Assembly (NCBI GenBank): GCA_947628815.1
Contig: CANRBJ010000009.1
Span: forward strand, 1-60,540
Reading direction: 5' to 3'
Origin: an uncultured Clostridia bacterium
GTDB lineage: Bacteria > Bacillota > Clostridia > TANB77 > CAG-508
DNA length: 60,540 nucleotides
Shown here: in pieces, positions 25,889 through 36,315 of the stretch
Numbering within the stretch: the stretch's first letter is position 1
Layout: each line of letters opens with the position of its first letter
Made by a program: the position numbers and the translations under genes
The notes under the pieces: generated by a model
What the model was told of the DNA's origin: nothing
Databases searched by the model: none
Seen by the model: the letters and a program-made list of their open reading frames with translations, nothing else

Positions 25889-26338
25889 TTATTCGGCATT
25901 TTTAGTATTGCCATTACAATTACATATATTTCCCAATGTGTTGCAAACTTCATTTTTTCCAACTTCATTATCGTAATGTGCTAAATCTCCTAAAGATAAC
26001 ATTCCTACAACTTGATTATTGCTATTACATACAGGTATTCTTCTTATTTGTAAATTTGACATTAATTTTGTTGCTTCTTCCATTGTAGTATTTGGAGTAC
26101 AGCAACATGGGTTACATGTCATAATATCACTTACTTTTGTCTTACATACATCTTTATCACAAGCAATACTTCTTAAAATAACATCTCTATCTGTTAATAC
26201 TCCTACTACGCAGTTATTATCATTACAAACTGGTATACAACCAACATGATTATCACACATTAATTTTGCAGCATCTTTTACAGTATTGTTTGGTGTACAA
26301 TAACATACATTTGTACTCATACAATCTTTTACATCCAT
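25889..26338 (-). CDS. Cysteine-rich two-CBS-domain protein
   Basis: A 149-residue protein with two CBS motifs (MSTNVCYCTPNNTVKDAAKL ... VVGVLTDRDVILRS; and CCCTPNTTMEEATKL ... VVGMLSLGDLAHY), which together form a Bateman module that binds adenosyl compounds. Seventeen cysteines are unusual for this fold and include a CNPCCC run and a C-terminal NICNCNG tail; metal binding or disulfide cross-linking (for example in the spore) is conceivable. AAGGAA precedes ATG 26338. Ligand and partner unknown. Confidence 0.85.
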   Translation of the reverse strand: MDVKDCMSTNVCYCTPNNTVKDAAKLMCDNHVGCIPVCNDNNCVVGVLTDRDVILRSIACDKDVCKTKVSDIMTCNPCCCTPNTTMEEATKLMSNLQIRRIPVCNSNNQVVGMLSLGDLAHYDNEVGKNEVCNTLGNICNCNGNTKNAE

Positions 26339-26412
26339 TTTCCATACTTCCTTTCAAAAATTATTCAAATTTAGTTTGCTCTTTTTTTGAAAAAGTATGT
26401 AAAATAAAAATT

Positions 26413-26895
26413 TTAAATTGGAAATGGTGGTCGTGGGTTTGGTCTAGGTGGGAATGGTGGTCGATTACCTCCCGGAAATTTACCTTGGTTTAACAATTCC
26501 CTTATTATTAATATTTTTATTAAATCTCTTAAAGTATTATTTTGCCTTAAATTTCTAGTTTCTATTTCGTGTAATGAAGAATTTTTTGAATCTTCTTTTC
26601 GTATTTGTTTTGATGCAGATGTTTCAATTTTTAAATCAATTTCAATGGAATTATACACATTATCAGTCATTTGTTCTAATATTTCTTGTGTAAGTGGCAT
26701 TGTATTTGTATTACATTCTTTACAAACAAGTGGATATATTTTTTTATATGTATCTGGATAGAACTCTTCTAAATTACTATCACTTCTAAAATTCACATTC
26801 GTTTGCATTCCATAATAATCATTTGTAGCATATACGTCTTGTACATAACTTGGAGTATAACCTAATACCTCTCTCATATAACTTTCGTATGACAT
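26413..26895 (-). CDS. Hypothetical protein with proline-rich tail
   Basis: A 160-residue protein beginning MSYESYMREVLGYTPSYVQD, with a conserved-looking central block (YPDTYKKIYPLVCKECNTN) holding one CxxC pair and a helical region, then a tail FPGGNRPPFPPRPNPRPPFP. AGGAGG precedes ATG 26895. The composition resembles spore-coat or surface proteins of clostridia, but I cannot name a family. It lies between murD and the Cys-rich CBS gene. Confidence 0.6.
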   Translation of the reverse strand: MSYESYMREVLGYTPSYVQDVYATNDYYGMQTNVNFRSDSNLEEFYPDTYKKIYPLVCKECNTNTMPLTQEILEQMTDNVYNSIEIDLKIETSASKQIRKEDSKNSSLHEIETRNLRQNNTLRDLIKILIIRELLNQGKFPGGNRPPFPPRPNPRPPFPI

Positions 26896-26963
26896 ATGAT
26901 ACCTCCTACTATTTTTTAGTAGTATATGTATCTTTTTTATTTTTTGTTACTATATTTAAAAAT

Positions 26964-28364
26964 TTATAACTTATTCACTAATTCTTTAAATTTTTCTCCT
27001 CTTTCGGCAAAGTTTTTGAATAAATCGAAACTTGCACTTGCTGGTGAAAATAGTACCACTTGACCTGGTTTTGCTATTTGTTTTGCTATTTCTACTGTAT
27101 TTGAAAATTCTTTACACATATATATATCTAAATCTTTATTTTCTTCTTTTAACTTTTTTGTAACTGCATCATATATCTTTTTAGAAGTTTGACCAATTAA
27201 AATTAATCCTTTTACATTGTCTACAATTGGCTTTGCAATTGGTTCATAGTCTAAATGTTTATCGTATCCACCTGCAATTAAAATAATTTCTTCATTGAAT
27301 GAATTTAATCCAGCAATAGTTCTTGTTGGACTTGTTCCAATAGAATCGTTATACCATTTTACTCCATCAATTTCTCTTATAAATTCAAGCCTATGTTCAA
27401 CACCTTTGAATTTTGAAATCGTTTTTGCTGCATCTTCTGTATCCACTAAACTTTTTGTTGCAGCAATTGCTGCACAAATATTTTCATAATTATGAATTCC
27501 CCTCAAGTTTACATTCTTTGTATTTATAATATGTTTTCTAATTTTATCTTCACATTCTTTAATAACATCATTATCTACAATAATACCATTATCTAATTTT
27601 TCCTTGCTACTAAAGTAAATAACCGCTCCATTTGCTTCTTTTTTACAATCTCTTGTAATTTCATTATCATAATTTAACACTACAATTCCATTTTCATTTT
27701 GATTTTTAAATATGTTCTTCTTAGCTCCGATGTATTCTTCATATGAACTATGAATATTTAAGTGATTTGGTGTTACATTTGTTATAACAGATATATCTGG
27801 ACTTATGCTCATATTCATTAGTTGAAAACTACTTAACTCTAATACAATAATATCTTCTGGTAATATATCTTTTAGTTTCGTAAATAATGGAGTTCCTATG
27901 TTTCCACCAAGATAAGCATTGTATCCTGCTTCTTTCACAATTTCATAAATTAAACTAGTAGTAGTTGTTTTTCCATCACTTCCTGTTACACCAATTACTT
28001 TACATGGTGCCATTTCAATAAGCATTTCTATTTCTGATGTAACAATCGCCCCTCTTTTTTCTTCTTCCTGCAATTCTTTTCTTGTTGGCATACAGCTAGG
28101 AGAACGAAATATAATATCAAATCCAACTAATTTTGATAAATTATTTTCTCCAAAAGAAAATTCAAATGTGTATTTTGTAATTTTATCCATTATATTTTTT
28201 GGAATTTCTTCAATTGTTCTATCATCAAATACTGTTACTTTTGCTTGCATTTTATACATATAGTCTAATAATGGAATGTTACTTACACCAAGTCCAATTA
28301 TTGCTACTTTTCTATTTTTTAAATACTGATTAAATTCTGCTAGTTTTTCATTTATGTAACTCAA
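26964..28364 (-). CDS. murD: UDP-N-acetylmuramoyl-L-alanine--D-glutamate ligase
   Basis: A 466-residue Mur ligase that adds D-glutamate to UDP-MurNAc-L-Ala in the cytoplasmic stage of peptidoglycan synthesis. Visible are the N-terminal Rossmann part (VAIIGLGVSNIPLLDYM), the ATP loop GVTGSDGKTTTTSLI (about 117-131), NVTPNHLNIH and KNVNLRGIHNYENICAA, and the C-terminal FSPASASFDLFKNFAERG. Length is normal. TTG 28364 is the start, with AGGAGG upstream. The kinase gene ends 14 bases before it, so the two are likely co-transcribed. Confidence 0.95.
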   Translation of the reverse strand: MSYINEKLAEFNQYLKNRKVAIIGLGVSNIPLLDYMYKMQAKVTVFDDRTIEEIPKNIMDKITKYTFEFSFGENNLSKLVGFDIIFRSPSCMPTRKELQEEEKRGAIVTSEIEMLIEMAPCKVIGVTGSDGKTTTTSLIYEIVKEAGYNAYLGGNIGTPLFTKLKDILPEDIIVLELSSFQLMNMSISPDISVITNVTPNHLNIHSSYEEYIGAKKNIFKNQNENGIVVLNYDNEITRDCKKEANGAVIYFSSKEKLDNGIIVDNDVIKECEDKIRKHIINTKNVNLRGIHNYENICAAIAATKSLVDTEDAAKTISKFKGVEHRLEFIREIDGVKWYNDSIGTSPTRTIAGLNSFNEEIILIAGGYDKHLDYEPIAKPIVDNVKGLILIGQTSKKIYDAVTKKLKEENKDLDIYMCKEFSNTVEIAKQIAKPGQVVLFSPASASFDLFKNFAERGEKFKELVNKL

Positions 28365-28378
28365 AATTTTGCCTCCTA

Positions 28379-29065
28379 TTAATAATTTATGCTAGGTAAT
28401 TTAATTTGTTTTAAAACAATTTCCGTTGATTCTTCTATAGTTTTGCAATTTGTAACATCAACTTGTATCGTATTATTATGTAATTTATAAAATCCTGCTT
28501 TTTCTTGAAGTTCATCTCTTTTTATTATGTTTTTACGCACTTCTTGCTCATCTACCTCGCCTTTATATTGTATGCATTTTCTTTTTACACGTTCCTCAAG
28601 ACTTGCTGTTATAAAGAAATGATAATCTGTATTTGGATAAATTTCCATAATACTTCTGCCTGATATAATTACATTATGTTCTTTCTTTAAATCATTAATT
28701 AAATTTCTTGAAAACTCAAATAATGCTTCATTTTTTGCTTGGCCACCTACATATGATACAGCAAGAGATGCATCTTTTGCTTGTAATTCTTCCTCTTGTG
28801 CTAATTTTCCATCAACATATATTTTTGTTTCATTATCTTCTATTTTTAACTCTATTTTAAATAAATCCATCATTTGCTTTATATCAATTTTTTTCAAGTC
28901 TAGATTTATTTTATTTTTATTTTCAAGCATTGCACATACAATCGCTCTATATAAGTTTCCCCCATTTAATAAAATTGTATTTGGAATTTTTTGCAATAAC
29001 TGTCTACATATAGAAGTCTTTCCAGCTCCTACCAATCCCTCTATTCCAATAACTAAATTTTCCAT
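28379..29065 (-). CDS. P-loop nucleoside/nucleotide kinase (cytidylate-kinase-like)
   Basis: A protein of about 228 residues starting MENLVIGIEGLVGAGKTSIC (P loop GLVGAGKT). The lid region KRKCIQYKGEVDEQEVRKNI and NVIISGRSIMEIYPNTDYHF (about 130-150) fit the cytidylate kinase or deoxynucleoside kinase groups; Cmk is the nearest in style. ATG 29065 is preferred because AAAGGTG lies at about ten bases; the upstream 29 codons are AT-rich and unlikely. It precedes murD in the same direction. Substrate uncertain. Confidence 0.75.
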   Translation of the reverse strand: MENLVIGIEGLVGAGKTSICRQLLQKIPNTILLNGGNLYRAIVCAMLENKNKINLDLKKIDIKQMMDLFKIELKIEDNETKIYVDGKLAQEEELQAKDASLAVSYVGGQAKNEALFEFSRNLINDLKKEHNVIISGRSIMEIYPNTDYHFFITASLEERVKRKCIQYKGEVDEQEVRKNIIKRDELQEKAGFYKLHNNTIQVDVTNCKTIEESTEIVLKQIKLPSINY

Positions 29066-29220
29066 ATTCATTTCACCTTTATTTTTTTGTTTTTGATATA
29101 TTATACCATAAATTATCTTGTCTGTTAATTTTTTTAATATATTTTTGTTCATTTTTTGAATATTTTTTCTTTTTTCGTTAAAAATAATTCTTGAGAAAAA
29201 GAAATGGAGGTGCTTGACTC

Positions 29221-29334
29221 ATGGAAAAAAATAATAAAAACAATAACTCAAACCAAAATAATAACAACCAAAAAAATGAAAATAACAATAATAAACAAAA
29301 TCAAAATAATAACAACAACGATAACTGCAGATAG
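29221..29334 (+). CDS. 37-residue asparagine-rich peptide
   Basis: A very short gene with a strong GGAGGTG site eight bases before ATG 29221 and a terminator right behind it. The peptide begins MEKNNKNNNSNQNNNN and ends NDNCR: more than half Asn, the rest mainly Gln and Lys, with one Cys near the end. It is antisense to nothing and stands alone between uvrA and the kinase gene. The layout argues for a real small protein, perhaps a spore or surface peptide. Confidence 0.65.
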   Translation: MEKNNKNNNSNQNNNNQKNENNNNKQNQNNNNNDNCR

Positions 29335-29343
29335 TTATTAAAC

Positions 29344-29388
29344 ATGCGGAGAGTTATCCTAAATTTCTATGATACTCTCCGCTTTTTT
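29344..29388. terminator. Bidirectional terminator
   Basis: GCGGAGAGTTATC pairs with GATACTCTCCGC, followed by TTTTTT on the plus strand; on the minus strand A-rich and T-rich flanks also allow it to end uvrA. Confidence 0.8.
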
Positions 29389-29401
29389 CTATTTATTTTT
29401 C

Positions 29402-32230
29402 TTATAAATATTTTTTCAAAAATCTTCCAGTATGGCTTTGTTCATTTCGTGCAATCTGTTCTGGACTTCCAACTGCTATTAAATTTCCTCCCTTATCTCC
29501 GCCTTCTGGGCCTAAATCAATAATATAATCTGCTGTTTTAATAAGATCTAGGTTATGTTCTATTACAATAATTGTATTACCTGTATCAACAAGTCTTTGT
29601 AAAATATCAACCAAACGATGAACATCTGCAATGTGTAGTCCAGTTGTTGGTTCATCTAGTATATATAATGTTTTTCCTGTTGCCTTTTTCGATAACTCAG
29701 TTGCTAATTTTACACGTTGCGCTTCTCCTCCAGATAATGTAGTTGATGGTTGACCAAGTTTAATATAGCCAAGTCCTACATCATATAATGTTTGAATTTT
29801 TTGTTTTATTTTTGGTACATTTTCAAAAAATGTTAAAGCTTCTTCAACTGTCATATCTAGTACATCTGCTATTGTTTTTCCCTTGTATTTTACCTCTAAT
29901 GTTTCATGGTTATATCTTTTTCCTTTACACACTTCACAAGGTACATAAATATCTGGCAAGAAGTGCATTTCTATTTTTAAAATTCCATCACCAGAACAAG
30001 CTTCACATCTTCCTCCTGGTACATTAAAACTAAACCTTCCCTTTGAATACCCACGAAGTTTTGCTTCATTTGTTGTTGCAAATATGTCACGAATAGCATC
30101 AAACACTCCTGTATAGGTTGCAGGATTTGAACGTGGTGTTCTTCCGATTGGTGATTGGTCTATATTTATGATTTTATCTATGTTTTGCAAACCCTTTACT
30201 TCTTTGCATTTTCCTGGTTTTTCATTAGAACCGTTCAATTCTTTTGCAATTGTTTTATATAGCACTTCATTAACTAATGTACTCTTTCCAGAACCTGATA
30301 CACCTGTTATACAAGTAAATACTCCTAGTGGGAATTTTACATTTAAATTTTTTAAATTATTTTGTGTTGCACCTACTACTTCAATCGATTTTCCATTTGA
30401 TTTTCTTCTTTTTTTCGGTACTACTATTTTTTTCTTTCCACTTAAATATTGACCTGTAATAGATTCTGGTATTCCCTTTATTTCTTCTGCCGTTCCTTGT
30501 GCCATTACATTTCCACCATGCACTCCTGGACCTGGTCCAATATCTATAATTTGGTCTGCTGCATACATTGTATCTTCATCGTGTTCTACTACAATTAGCG
30601 TATTTCCTAAATCTCGTAACTTTTTTAGAGTAGCAATTAGTTTATCATTATCTCTTTGATGCAAACCTATACTTGGCTCATCTAATATATATAACACTCC
30701 TGTTAATCCAGAACCAATTTGGGTAGCTAGCCTTATACGTTGTGCTTCTCCTCCCGATAAACTTCCTGCTGCCCTTGATAAAGTTAAATATTCTAACCCT
30801 ACATCTATTAAAAATTGTAGTCTTTGGTTTAATTCTTTTAGTATTAAATCCGCAATCATTGCTTCTTTTTTTGTTAACTTTAAACTATATAAATAGTCTT
30901 TAATTTTTACTATTGACATATCTGTTAATTCATTTATGTTTTTGTCTCCAACTTTTACTGCTAATACTTCTTTTTTAAGCCTTGCACCTTTGCATACTGG
31001 ACACTCACTTTCACTCATATATAGTTCGTAAAAATCTCTCATACCTTGTGATTTTGTTTCGTTATATCGTCTTTCTAATGTTGGAATTACACCTTCAAAT
31101 GGTGTACTAAATTTTCTAGTTCCTGAGGCTGATGTATACTCAAAATCTATTACTTCATCACCTGTACCATATAGGATCTTTTCTAAAAATTCTCGTGGTA
31201 ATTTTTTAATTGGTTGTTTTATGTTTACACCATAGTGTTTTCCAATACTTTCAAAGTACATTTTTGCCATAGTATCGCCTTTTTTCATTGTACTTGCACC
31301 AAATGCTTTTACACCATCATATAGTGTTTTAGTTTTATCTGGTATTATTAAATCTTCATCCATTTTCATTAAATATCCAATTCCTGTACAAGCAGAACAC
31401 GCACCGAATGGATTGTTAAATGAAAACATCCTTGGAGATAGTTCTGGAAAGCTAATTCCACAGTCTGGACAAGCATAGTTTCCACTAAATAACTTTTCTT
31501 CATTTTTAGAATCTTTTAGTATATCTATTAAAACCAAATTTTCTGCATGTTTCATCGCAGTTTCAACAGATTCCGCTAATCGATTTCTTACATCTTCCTT
31601 TATTATAAGCCTGTCTACAATGATTTCTATATTATGTTTTTTCTTTCTATCTATTTGTAAATCATCTGTTAATTCAACTACTTCTCCATCAACTCTTGCT
31701 CGTACAAAACCTTCTTTTATAAAGCCTTGTAATAATTTTGTAAATTCACCTTTTCTTCCACGAATTATTGGTGCTAAAACTTGTATTTTCGTACCTTCTT
31801 CAAGAGCCATAATATTATCTATAATTTGGTCTATTGATTGTTTTTCAATTTTCTTTCCACAATTTGGACAATATGGTATGCCGATTCTTGCATATAAAAG
31901 ACGAATATAATCATAAATTTCAGTTACTGTACCTACTGTTGAACGTGGATTCCTTGATGTTGTTTTTTGGTCAATAGATATTGCAGGCGAAAGTCCATCT
32001 ATAGATTCAACATCTGGTTTTTCCATTAATCCTAAAAATTGACGTGCATATGATGACAGACTTTCTACATATCTTCTTTGTCCTTCAGCATATAAAGTAT
32101 CAAATGCAAGAGATGATTTTCCAGACCCAGAAAGTCCTGTTATAACAACAAGCTTGTCTCTTGGAATTTCTAAATTTATATTCTTTAAATTATGTTCTTT
32201 TGCTCCCTTTATAACAATTTTATCGTTCAT
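29402..32230 (-). CDS. uvrA: Excinuclease ABC subunit A
   Basis: A 942-residue UvrA, the damage-recognition ATPase of nucleotide excision repair. It has two ABC ATPase modules: Walker [13 protein letters not shown] near residue 31 and [12 protein letters not shown] near 640, with signatures [13 protein letters not shown] and [13 protein letters not shown]. Zinc-binding groups [23 protein letters not shown] and [17 protein letters not shown] are complete. Length is standard and no in-frame CGG occurs. ATG 32230. It appears to be transcribed alone; uvrB is not in the window. Confidence 0.97.
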   Translation of the reverse strand: MNDKIVIKGAKEHNLKNINLEIPRDKLVVITGLSGSGKSSLAFDTLYAEGQRRYVESLSSYARQFLGLMEKPDVESIDGLSPAISIDQKTTSRNPRSTVGTVTEIYDYIRLLYARIGIPYCPNCGKKIEKQSIDQIIDNIMALEEGTKIQVLAPIIRGRKGEFTKLLQGFIKEGFVRARVDGEVVELTDDLQIDRKKKHNIEIIVDRLIIKEDVRNRLAESVETAMKHAENLVLIDILKDSKNEEKLFSGNYACPDCGISFPELSPRMFSFNNPFGACSACTGIGYLMKMDEDLIIPDKTKTLYDGVKAFGASTMKKGDTMAKMYFESIGKHYGVNIKQPIKKLPREFLEKILYGTGDEVIDFEYTSASGTRKFSTPFEGVIPTLERRYNETKSQGMRDFYELYMSESECPVCKGARLKKEVLAVKVGDKNINELTDMSIVKIKDYLYSLKLTKKEAMIADLILKELNQRLQFLIDVGLEYLTLSRAAGSLSGGEAQRIRLATQIGSGLTGVLYILDEPSIGLHQRDNDKLIATLKKLRDLGNTLIVVEHDEDTMYAADQIIDIGPGPGVHGGNVMAQGTAEEIKGIPESITGQYLSGKKKIVVPKKRRKSNGKSIEVVGATQNNLKNLNVKFPLGVFTCITGVSGSGKSTLVNEVLYKTIAKELNGSNEKPGKCKEVKGLQNIDKIINIDQSPIGRTPRSNPATYTGVFDAIRDIFATTNEAKLRGYSKGRFSFNVPGGRCEACSGDGILKIEMHFLPDIYVPCEVCKGKRYNHETLEVKYKGKTIADVLDMTVEEALTFFENVPKIKQKIQTLYDVGLGYIKLGQPSTTLSGGEAQRVKLATELSKKATGKTLYILDEPTTGLHIADVHRLVDILQRLVDTGNTIIVIEHNLDLIKTADYIIDLGPEGGDKGGNLIAVGSPEQIARNEQSHTGRFLKKYL

Positions 32231-32359
32231 ATTTTCCCCCCAACACGTTTAATATTTTTTCGTGCTAATATATTATACTATATTTATTTTATTTAAACAA
32301 GTGTTTGTTGAAAAATATTTATAGTAAGTTCTGAATAAAATTATTAAATTAAATATTTT

Positions 32360-32875
32360 TTATATAACTTTTCCAGGTATTCCTATTACAGTACAGTTAT
32401 CGCCAACTGGCTTTGTTACAACTGCATTTGCTCCTATTTTTACGTTGTTTCCAATCTTAATTGGGCCTAATACTTTTGCTCCACATCCTACCATAACATT
32501 ATTTCCCAAATCTGGATGTCGTTTGTTTTTGTCTTTACCCGTTCCACCCAAAGTTACTCCATGATAAATAGTACAGTCATTCCCTATGGTTGCTGTTTCT
32601 CCTATTACAATTCCCATCCCGTGGTCTATAAACAATCTTCTTCCTATTTTTGCGCCTGGATGAATTTCTATTCCTGTAATAAACCTTGCTATTTGCGAAA
32701 CAAGTCTTGCTAAAAATAAACATTTATGTTTATACAAAAAATGCCCTAACCTATAAAAAATCAAAATATGAAATCCTTGATATAATAAAATAACATACCA
32801 TATATTTTTAGCTGCTGGGTCTTTTTGTTGTATATTTTTTGCGTCTTCATATAATTCCTTTAATATTTTTCTCAT
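32360..32875 (-). CDS. cysE: Serine O-acetyltransferase
   Basis: A 171-residue acetyltransferase that makes O-acetylserine, the precursor of cysteine. The left-handed beta-helix hexapeptides are clear ([57 protein letters not shown]). The catalytic His-Asp pair is in IDHGMGI and the C-terminal IGIPGKVI is short, as in the small bacillary form. AGGTGA precedes ATG 32875. cysK is not adjacent. Divergent from asnB across about 120 bases. Confidence 0.9.
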   Translation of the reverse strand: MRKILKELYEDAKNIQQKDPAAKNIWYVILLYQGFHILIFYRLGHFLYKHKCLFLARLVSQIARFITGIEIHPGAKIGRRLFIDHGMGIVIGETATIGNDCTIYHGVTLGGTGKDKNKRHPDLGNNVMVGCGAKVLGPIKIGNNVKIGANAVVTKPVGDNCTVIGIPGKVI

Positions 32876-32999
32876 AACAATCACCTAACTATAATATGAA
32901 ATTTTTAATACTTTAGTGAATTTTTTTGTTTTGTTACCTTTTATCTAAAACTGCATATACTATATAAGCAATAAAATTTTGTATTGGAGTGAAGAATAT

Positions 33000-34848
33000 A
33001 TGTGTGGTTTTGTTGGTTTCGCAAATTTAAAACACAATATCTCTAATAAAAGAGATATCTTAGTAGATATGACAAGAACGTTATCAAAGCGTGGGCCTGA
33101 TGAAGAAAATTTCTATTGTGCAGAACATATACAATTAGGACATCGTAGATTAACTATTATAGACCCAGAAAATGGGCATCAACCTATGCAAGCAACTTAT
33201 CATAATAATACTTATACCATTGTATACAATGGTCAATTATATAATGCAAAAGAAATTCGAGAAGATTTAATACAAGAAGGATATACTTTTAATGGATACT
33301 GTGATACAGAGGTAATTCTTAAGGCTTTTATTCACTATGGCAGTGATATTGTAAAAAGATTTAATGGTATTTTTAGTTTTGCAATATGGAATGAAAAAGA
33401 TCAAGAATTATTTTTAGCTAGAGATCATTTTGGAATAAAACCTCTATACTATTGTATTATTGATGATAATATTATTTTCGCTTCTGAAGTAAAAGCAATT
33501 ATAAAGCATCCTTTGGTTGAATTAAAGCTAGATAGTACTGGAATTTCTGAATTATTAGGAATTGGTCCTGCTCATACGCCTGGAACAAGTGTATTTAAAA
33601 ATATATATGAAATAAAACCTGCTCATTTTGCAGTTTTTAGCAAGAAGCGGTTTCCATATAGAGGAATATTGGAAGTTAGAAAGTAAGCCTCATACAGATA
33701 ATTTTGAAAATACTTGCAAAACTGTTCATACTTTATTAGAAGACGCTATTAAAAGGCAACTTGTATCTGATGTACCTTTATGTGCTATGTTATCTGGTGG
33801 ATTAGATTCTAGCATCATTACAGCATACATTTGTAATTACTACAAGAAGAATAATCTACCAAAACTTGATACCTATTCTATTGACTATGTAGATAATGAT
33901 AAAAACTTTGTAAAAAGTGATTTTCAGCCAAATTCTGATAATTATTATATTGATATAATGCTTAAAAATTTTTCTACAAATCACCATCCAATAGTAATTG
34001 ATACACCAGAACTTGCAAAAGCTTTAGAAGATGCAATGATTGCAAGGGACTTTCCTGGTATGGCAGATGTTGATTCTTCTATGTTACTATTTTGTAAAAA
34101 TATAAGAAAAGGATCAACAGTCGCTGTATCTGGAGAATGTTCAGATGAAATTTTTGCTGGATATCCTTGGTTTTTTAGAGAAGATGCTTTAAATAGCAAT
34201 ACTTTTCCATGGTCAATTGCATTAGATGAAAGACAAAATTTACTAAACAAAGATATCTCCCGTAATATCAATTTAAAGGAATATGTTAATTATCGCTATA
34301 AAGAAAGTTTATCTAATGTAGAAATATTAGATTGTGATTCAAAAGAAACTGCAGAAAAAAGAAAGATTTCATATTTAACTTTAAACTGGTTTATGCAAAC
34401 ATTACTAGACAGATCTGATAGAATGAGTATGTATAATGGATTAGAATTACGAGTTCCATTTTGCGATTATCGACTTGTAGAATATATGTGGAATGTTCCT
34501 TGGGAAATAAAAGCACTAAACGGCAGAGAAAAAGGATTACTTAGATATGTAGTTAAAGATTTATTACCAGATGAAATTATTAATCGTAAAAAAAGCCCAT
34601 ACCCCAAAACGCATAACCCTACTTACTTAAAAGTAGTAAAAGAAATGCTTACTGATATTATAAAAAATCCGAATGCACCAATTAATTATTTATTAAATAA
34701 ACAATATATTATAGATATTTTAGAAACTGATGGTAAAGCATTTACAAGACCATGGTTTGGTCAGTTAATGACCGGCCCACAATTAATTTCATATTTATGT
34801 CAAGTAAATATGTGGCTTGAAAAGTATCAGCCTAAAATTGAGATATAA
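33000..34848 (+). CDS. asnB: Glutamine-hydrolysing asparagine synthetase, read through a CGG +1 frameshift
   Basis: This enzyme makes asparagine from aspartate, ATP and glutamine. ATG 33000 (GGAG upstream) gives MCGFVGFA with the required Cys2 nucleophile; the glutaminase domain runs to codon 216. Codon 217 is CGG (33648-33650), after which frame 0 stops within 13 codons. Skipping the C reads AAG GGT TTC CAT, giving FSKKGFHIEEYWKLESK, and the synthetase domain continues with its PP-loop SGGLDSS (about 265) to 34848, for 615 residues, a normal AsnB length. No other lesion is visible. A terminator follows. Confidence 0.92.
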
Positions 34849-34856
34849 AATATTAT

Positions 34857-34895
34857 TAAAAGAAGAATAGCTAAAATCTTAGTTATTCTTCTTTT
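34857..34895. terminator. Bidirectional terminator
   Basis: AAAAGAAGAATA pairs with TATTCTTCTTTT. It lies between convergent asnB and the DUF1848 gene and can end both. Confidence 0.85.
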
Positions 34896-34918
34896 AAATC
34901 GTTTTCATTATTATTTGA

Positions 34919-35854
34919 TTATATTAAACTAATCTGCTCAATTATATTTGTTTTCCAACTTTTTTGATTAGCCTCTGTTATTTTGTCGCCTTCTTCATTT
35001 TCACCAATTAAAAATGGAGATGTAGAAATATGTTTTTTCATATTTTCTCTAACCGTACTAACATTTGCATTTGCATAACAATATTTGCATAAATGTCCAC
35101 AAGTATTATATGCCCCTATATCGTTTCCTAATAAGCAAGTACAACCTTCTCTTTTGCAATATCTTTTAGGTACATTTAATTTATTTCCTACTGCCTTTTC
35201 AATTATTTCTTTACTCATACAGCCAGTTACATCTAAGCCATAATCTTTAAAAAAAATTTTTTCACAGCAAGAATGTATTATAATGTTATTTTGTTTTCCT
35301 ATTTCTGAAAATGCTTTTGCTATTTGTATTTGCTCTTCCTCTGTTGGTGGTCTTAAATTAGGGGCATTTCTTTTTACTTTTTCATACATATCTAAAAAAC
35401 TAATAGTACAATCTTCTGTGTAACCTTTAAGCTCGTTTAGCAATTTTTCAAAACATTTAATGTGCATACTTACATCAAATTTCTCATTTATAAATATCGG
35501 ATCATAACGAACTGCTACAGCATTTTTTCCAAGATGTTCTGATAACTTTTTAAAATCAATAATTACTTGCTTTTTGTCTGGCACATTTGGCTCTATATCT
35601 TTTCCATAAGGTGTAATTGTCACAAACCAAAATTGATTGTATTTGTCTAATTCTGACAAATGAGAAATTAATGGATGTGGATTTTTAGTACAGAATGCTA
35701 AACAATCAACAACATTTGGATTTAAAATATATTTAGTTACTTGATGTTTATAATATGAATTTCTAACATACACATAACCTTCCTTTATTCTATTTAATAA
35801 CCAATTAGAATAAAAAGCTGGTATATCAGTTCTCATTCCTGTATTTATTATCAT
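34919..35854 (-). CDS. DUF1848 family protein
   Basis: A 311-residue protein of the DUF1848 family, whose function is not established. Typical blocks are present: RTDIPAFYSNWLLNRI near the start, FCTKNPHPLI, FVTITPYG, AVRYDPIF, and a C-terminal cysteine cluster (CTCLLGNDIGAYNTCGHLC then KYCYAN) that could hold an iron-sulfur cluster as in radical-SAM-type folds. AAAAGGAAA precedes ATG 35854. It probably shares a transcript with the ASCH gene 45 bases upstream. Confidence 0.8.
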   Translation of the reverse strand: MIINTGMRTDIPAFYSNWLLNRIKEGYVYVRNSYYKHQVTKYILNPNVVDCLAFCTKNPHPLISHLSELDKYNQFWFVTITPYGKDIEPNVPDKKQVIIDFKKLSEHLGKNAVAVRYDPIFINEKFDVSMHIKCFEKLLNELKGYTEDCTISFLDMYEKVKRNAPNLRPPTEEEQIQIAKAFSEIGKQNNIIIHSCCEKIFFKDYGLDVTGCMSKEIIEKAVGNKLNVPKRYCKREGCTCLLGNDIGAYNTCGHLCKYCYANANVSTVRENMKKHISTSPFLIGENEEGDKITEANQKSWKTNIIEQISLI

Positions 35855-35898
35855 TTTTAATTTTCCTTTTCTTCCCCCCTTCCAATTTATTTTTTCTT

Positions 35899-36237
35899 CT
35901 ATGTTTCTTTTTTCATCATCAATATTTTTATTCCTATAACACCATATTCTTTTTCTTCCTCCTGTGAGTAATATTGATGCATTGACTCTACTTTTCTCTC
36001 TATTTCTTTTTCATCATTATATAATTTCTTAAATAACTTTTCAAAAGTATCTTCTCTATATAATTTGGAAACATTAACTAACAATTTCTCTTGTAAATCT
36101 GGTAATTTTGAAAATTCTATTTGGTCTCCAACTTTTATTTGTTGTCTTTTTTCATCAAACAATCTAAATTCTATAGTTTTTGTTCCATTTTTTATTCTTT
36201 CAAATGGACTTTCATTTAATTTCATTCTGTGTAACAT
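35899..36237 (-). CDS. ASCH-domain protein
   Basis: A 112-residue ASCH domain (PUA-like fold, proposed to bind RNA or modified nucleotides): MKLNESPFERIKNGTKTIEF, RLFDEKRQQIKVGDQIEFSK and KEYGVIGIKI mark the fold. AAAGGGGAG precedes ATG 36237. It is upstream of the DUF1848 gene in the same direction. Function in the cell unknown. Confidence 0.8.
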   Translation of the reverse strand: MLHRMKLNESPFERIKNGTKTIEFRLFDEKRQQIKVGDQIEFSKLPDLQEKLLVNVSKLYREDTFEKLFKKLYNDEKEIERKVESMHQYYSQEEEKEYGVIGIKILMMKKET

Positions 36238-36267
36238 ATATTTCTCCCCTTTATCTTTTATTTATAA

Positions 36268-36312
36268 AAAGTTATAATTCAATCTCACCGATAAATGTAA
36301 TCGGGAATTATA
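36268..36312 (-). terminator. Terminator after mgtA
   Basis: On the minus strand TTATAATTC and CCGAT on one side pair with ATCGG and GAATTATAA on the other, followed by CTTTTTAT. It lies between the mgtA stop and the ASCH gene. Confidence 0.7.
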
Positions 36313-36315
36313 AAT

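Noticed and set aside
36238-36315. A magnesium riboswitch linked to mgtA
   Set aside because: The hairpin here lies after the mgtA stop codon and is a terminator. The mgtA leader above 38925 is only about 45 bases long before the ABC gene ends, too short for an M-box.
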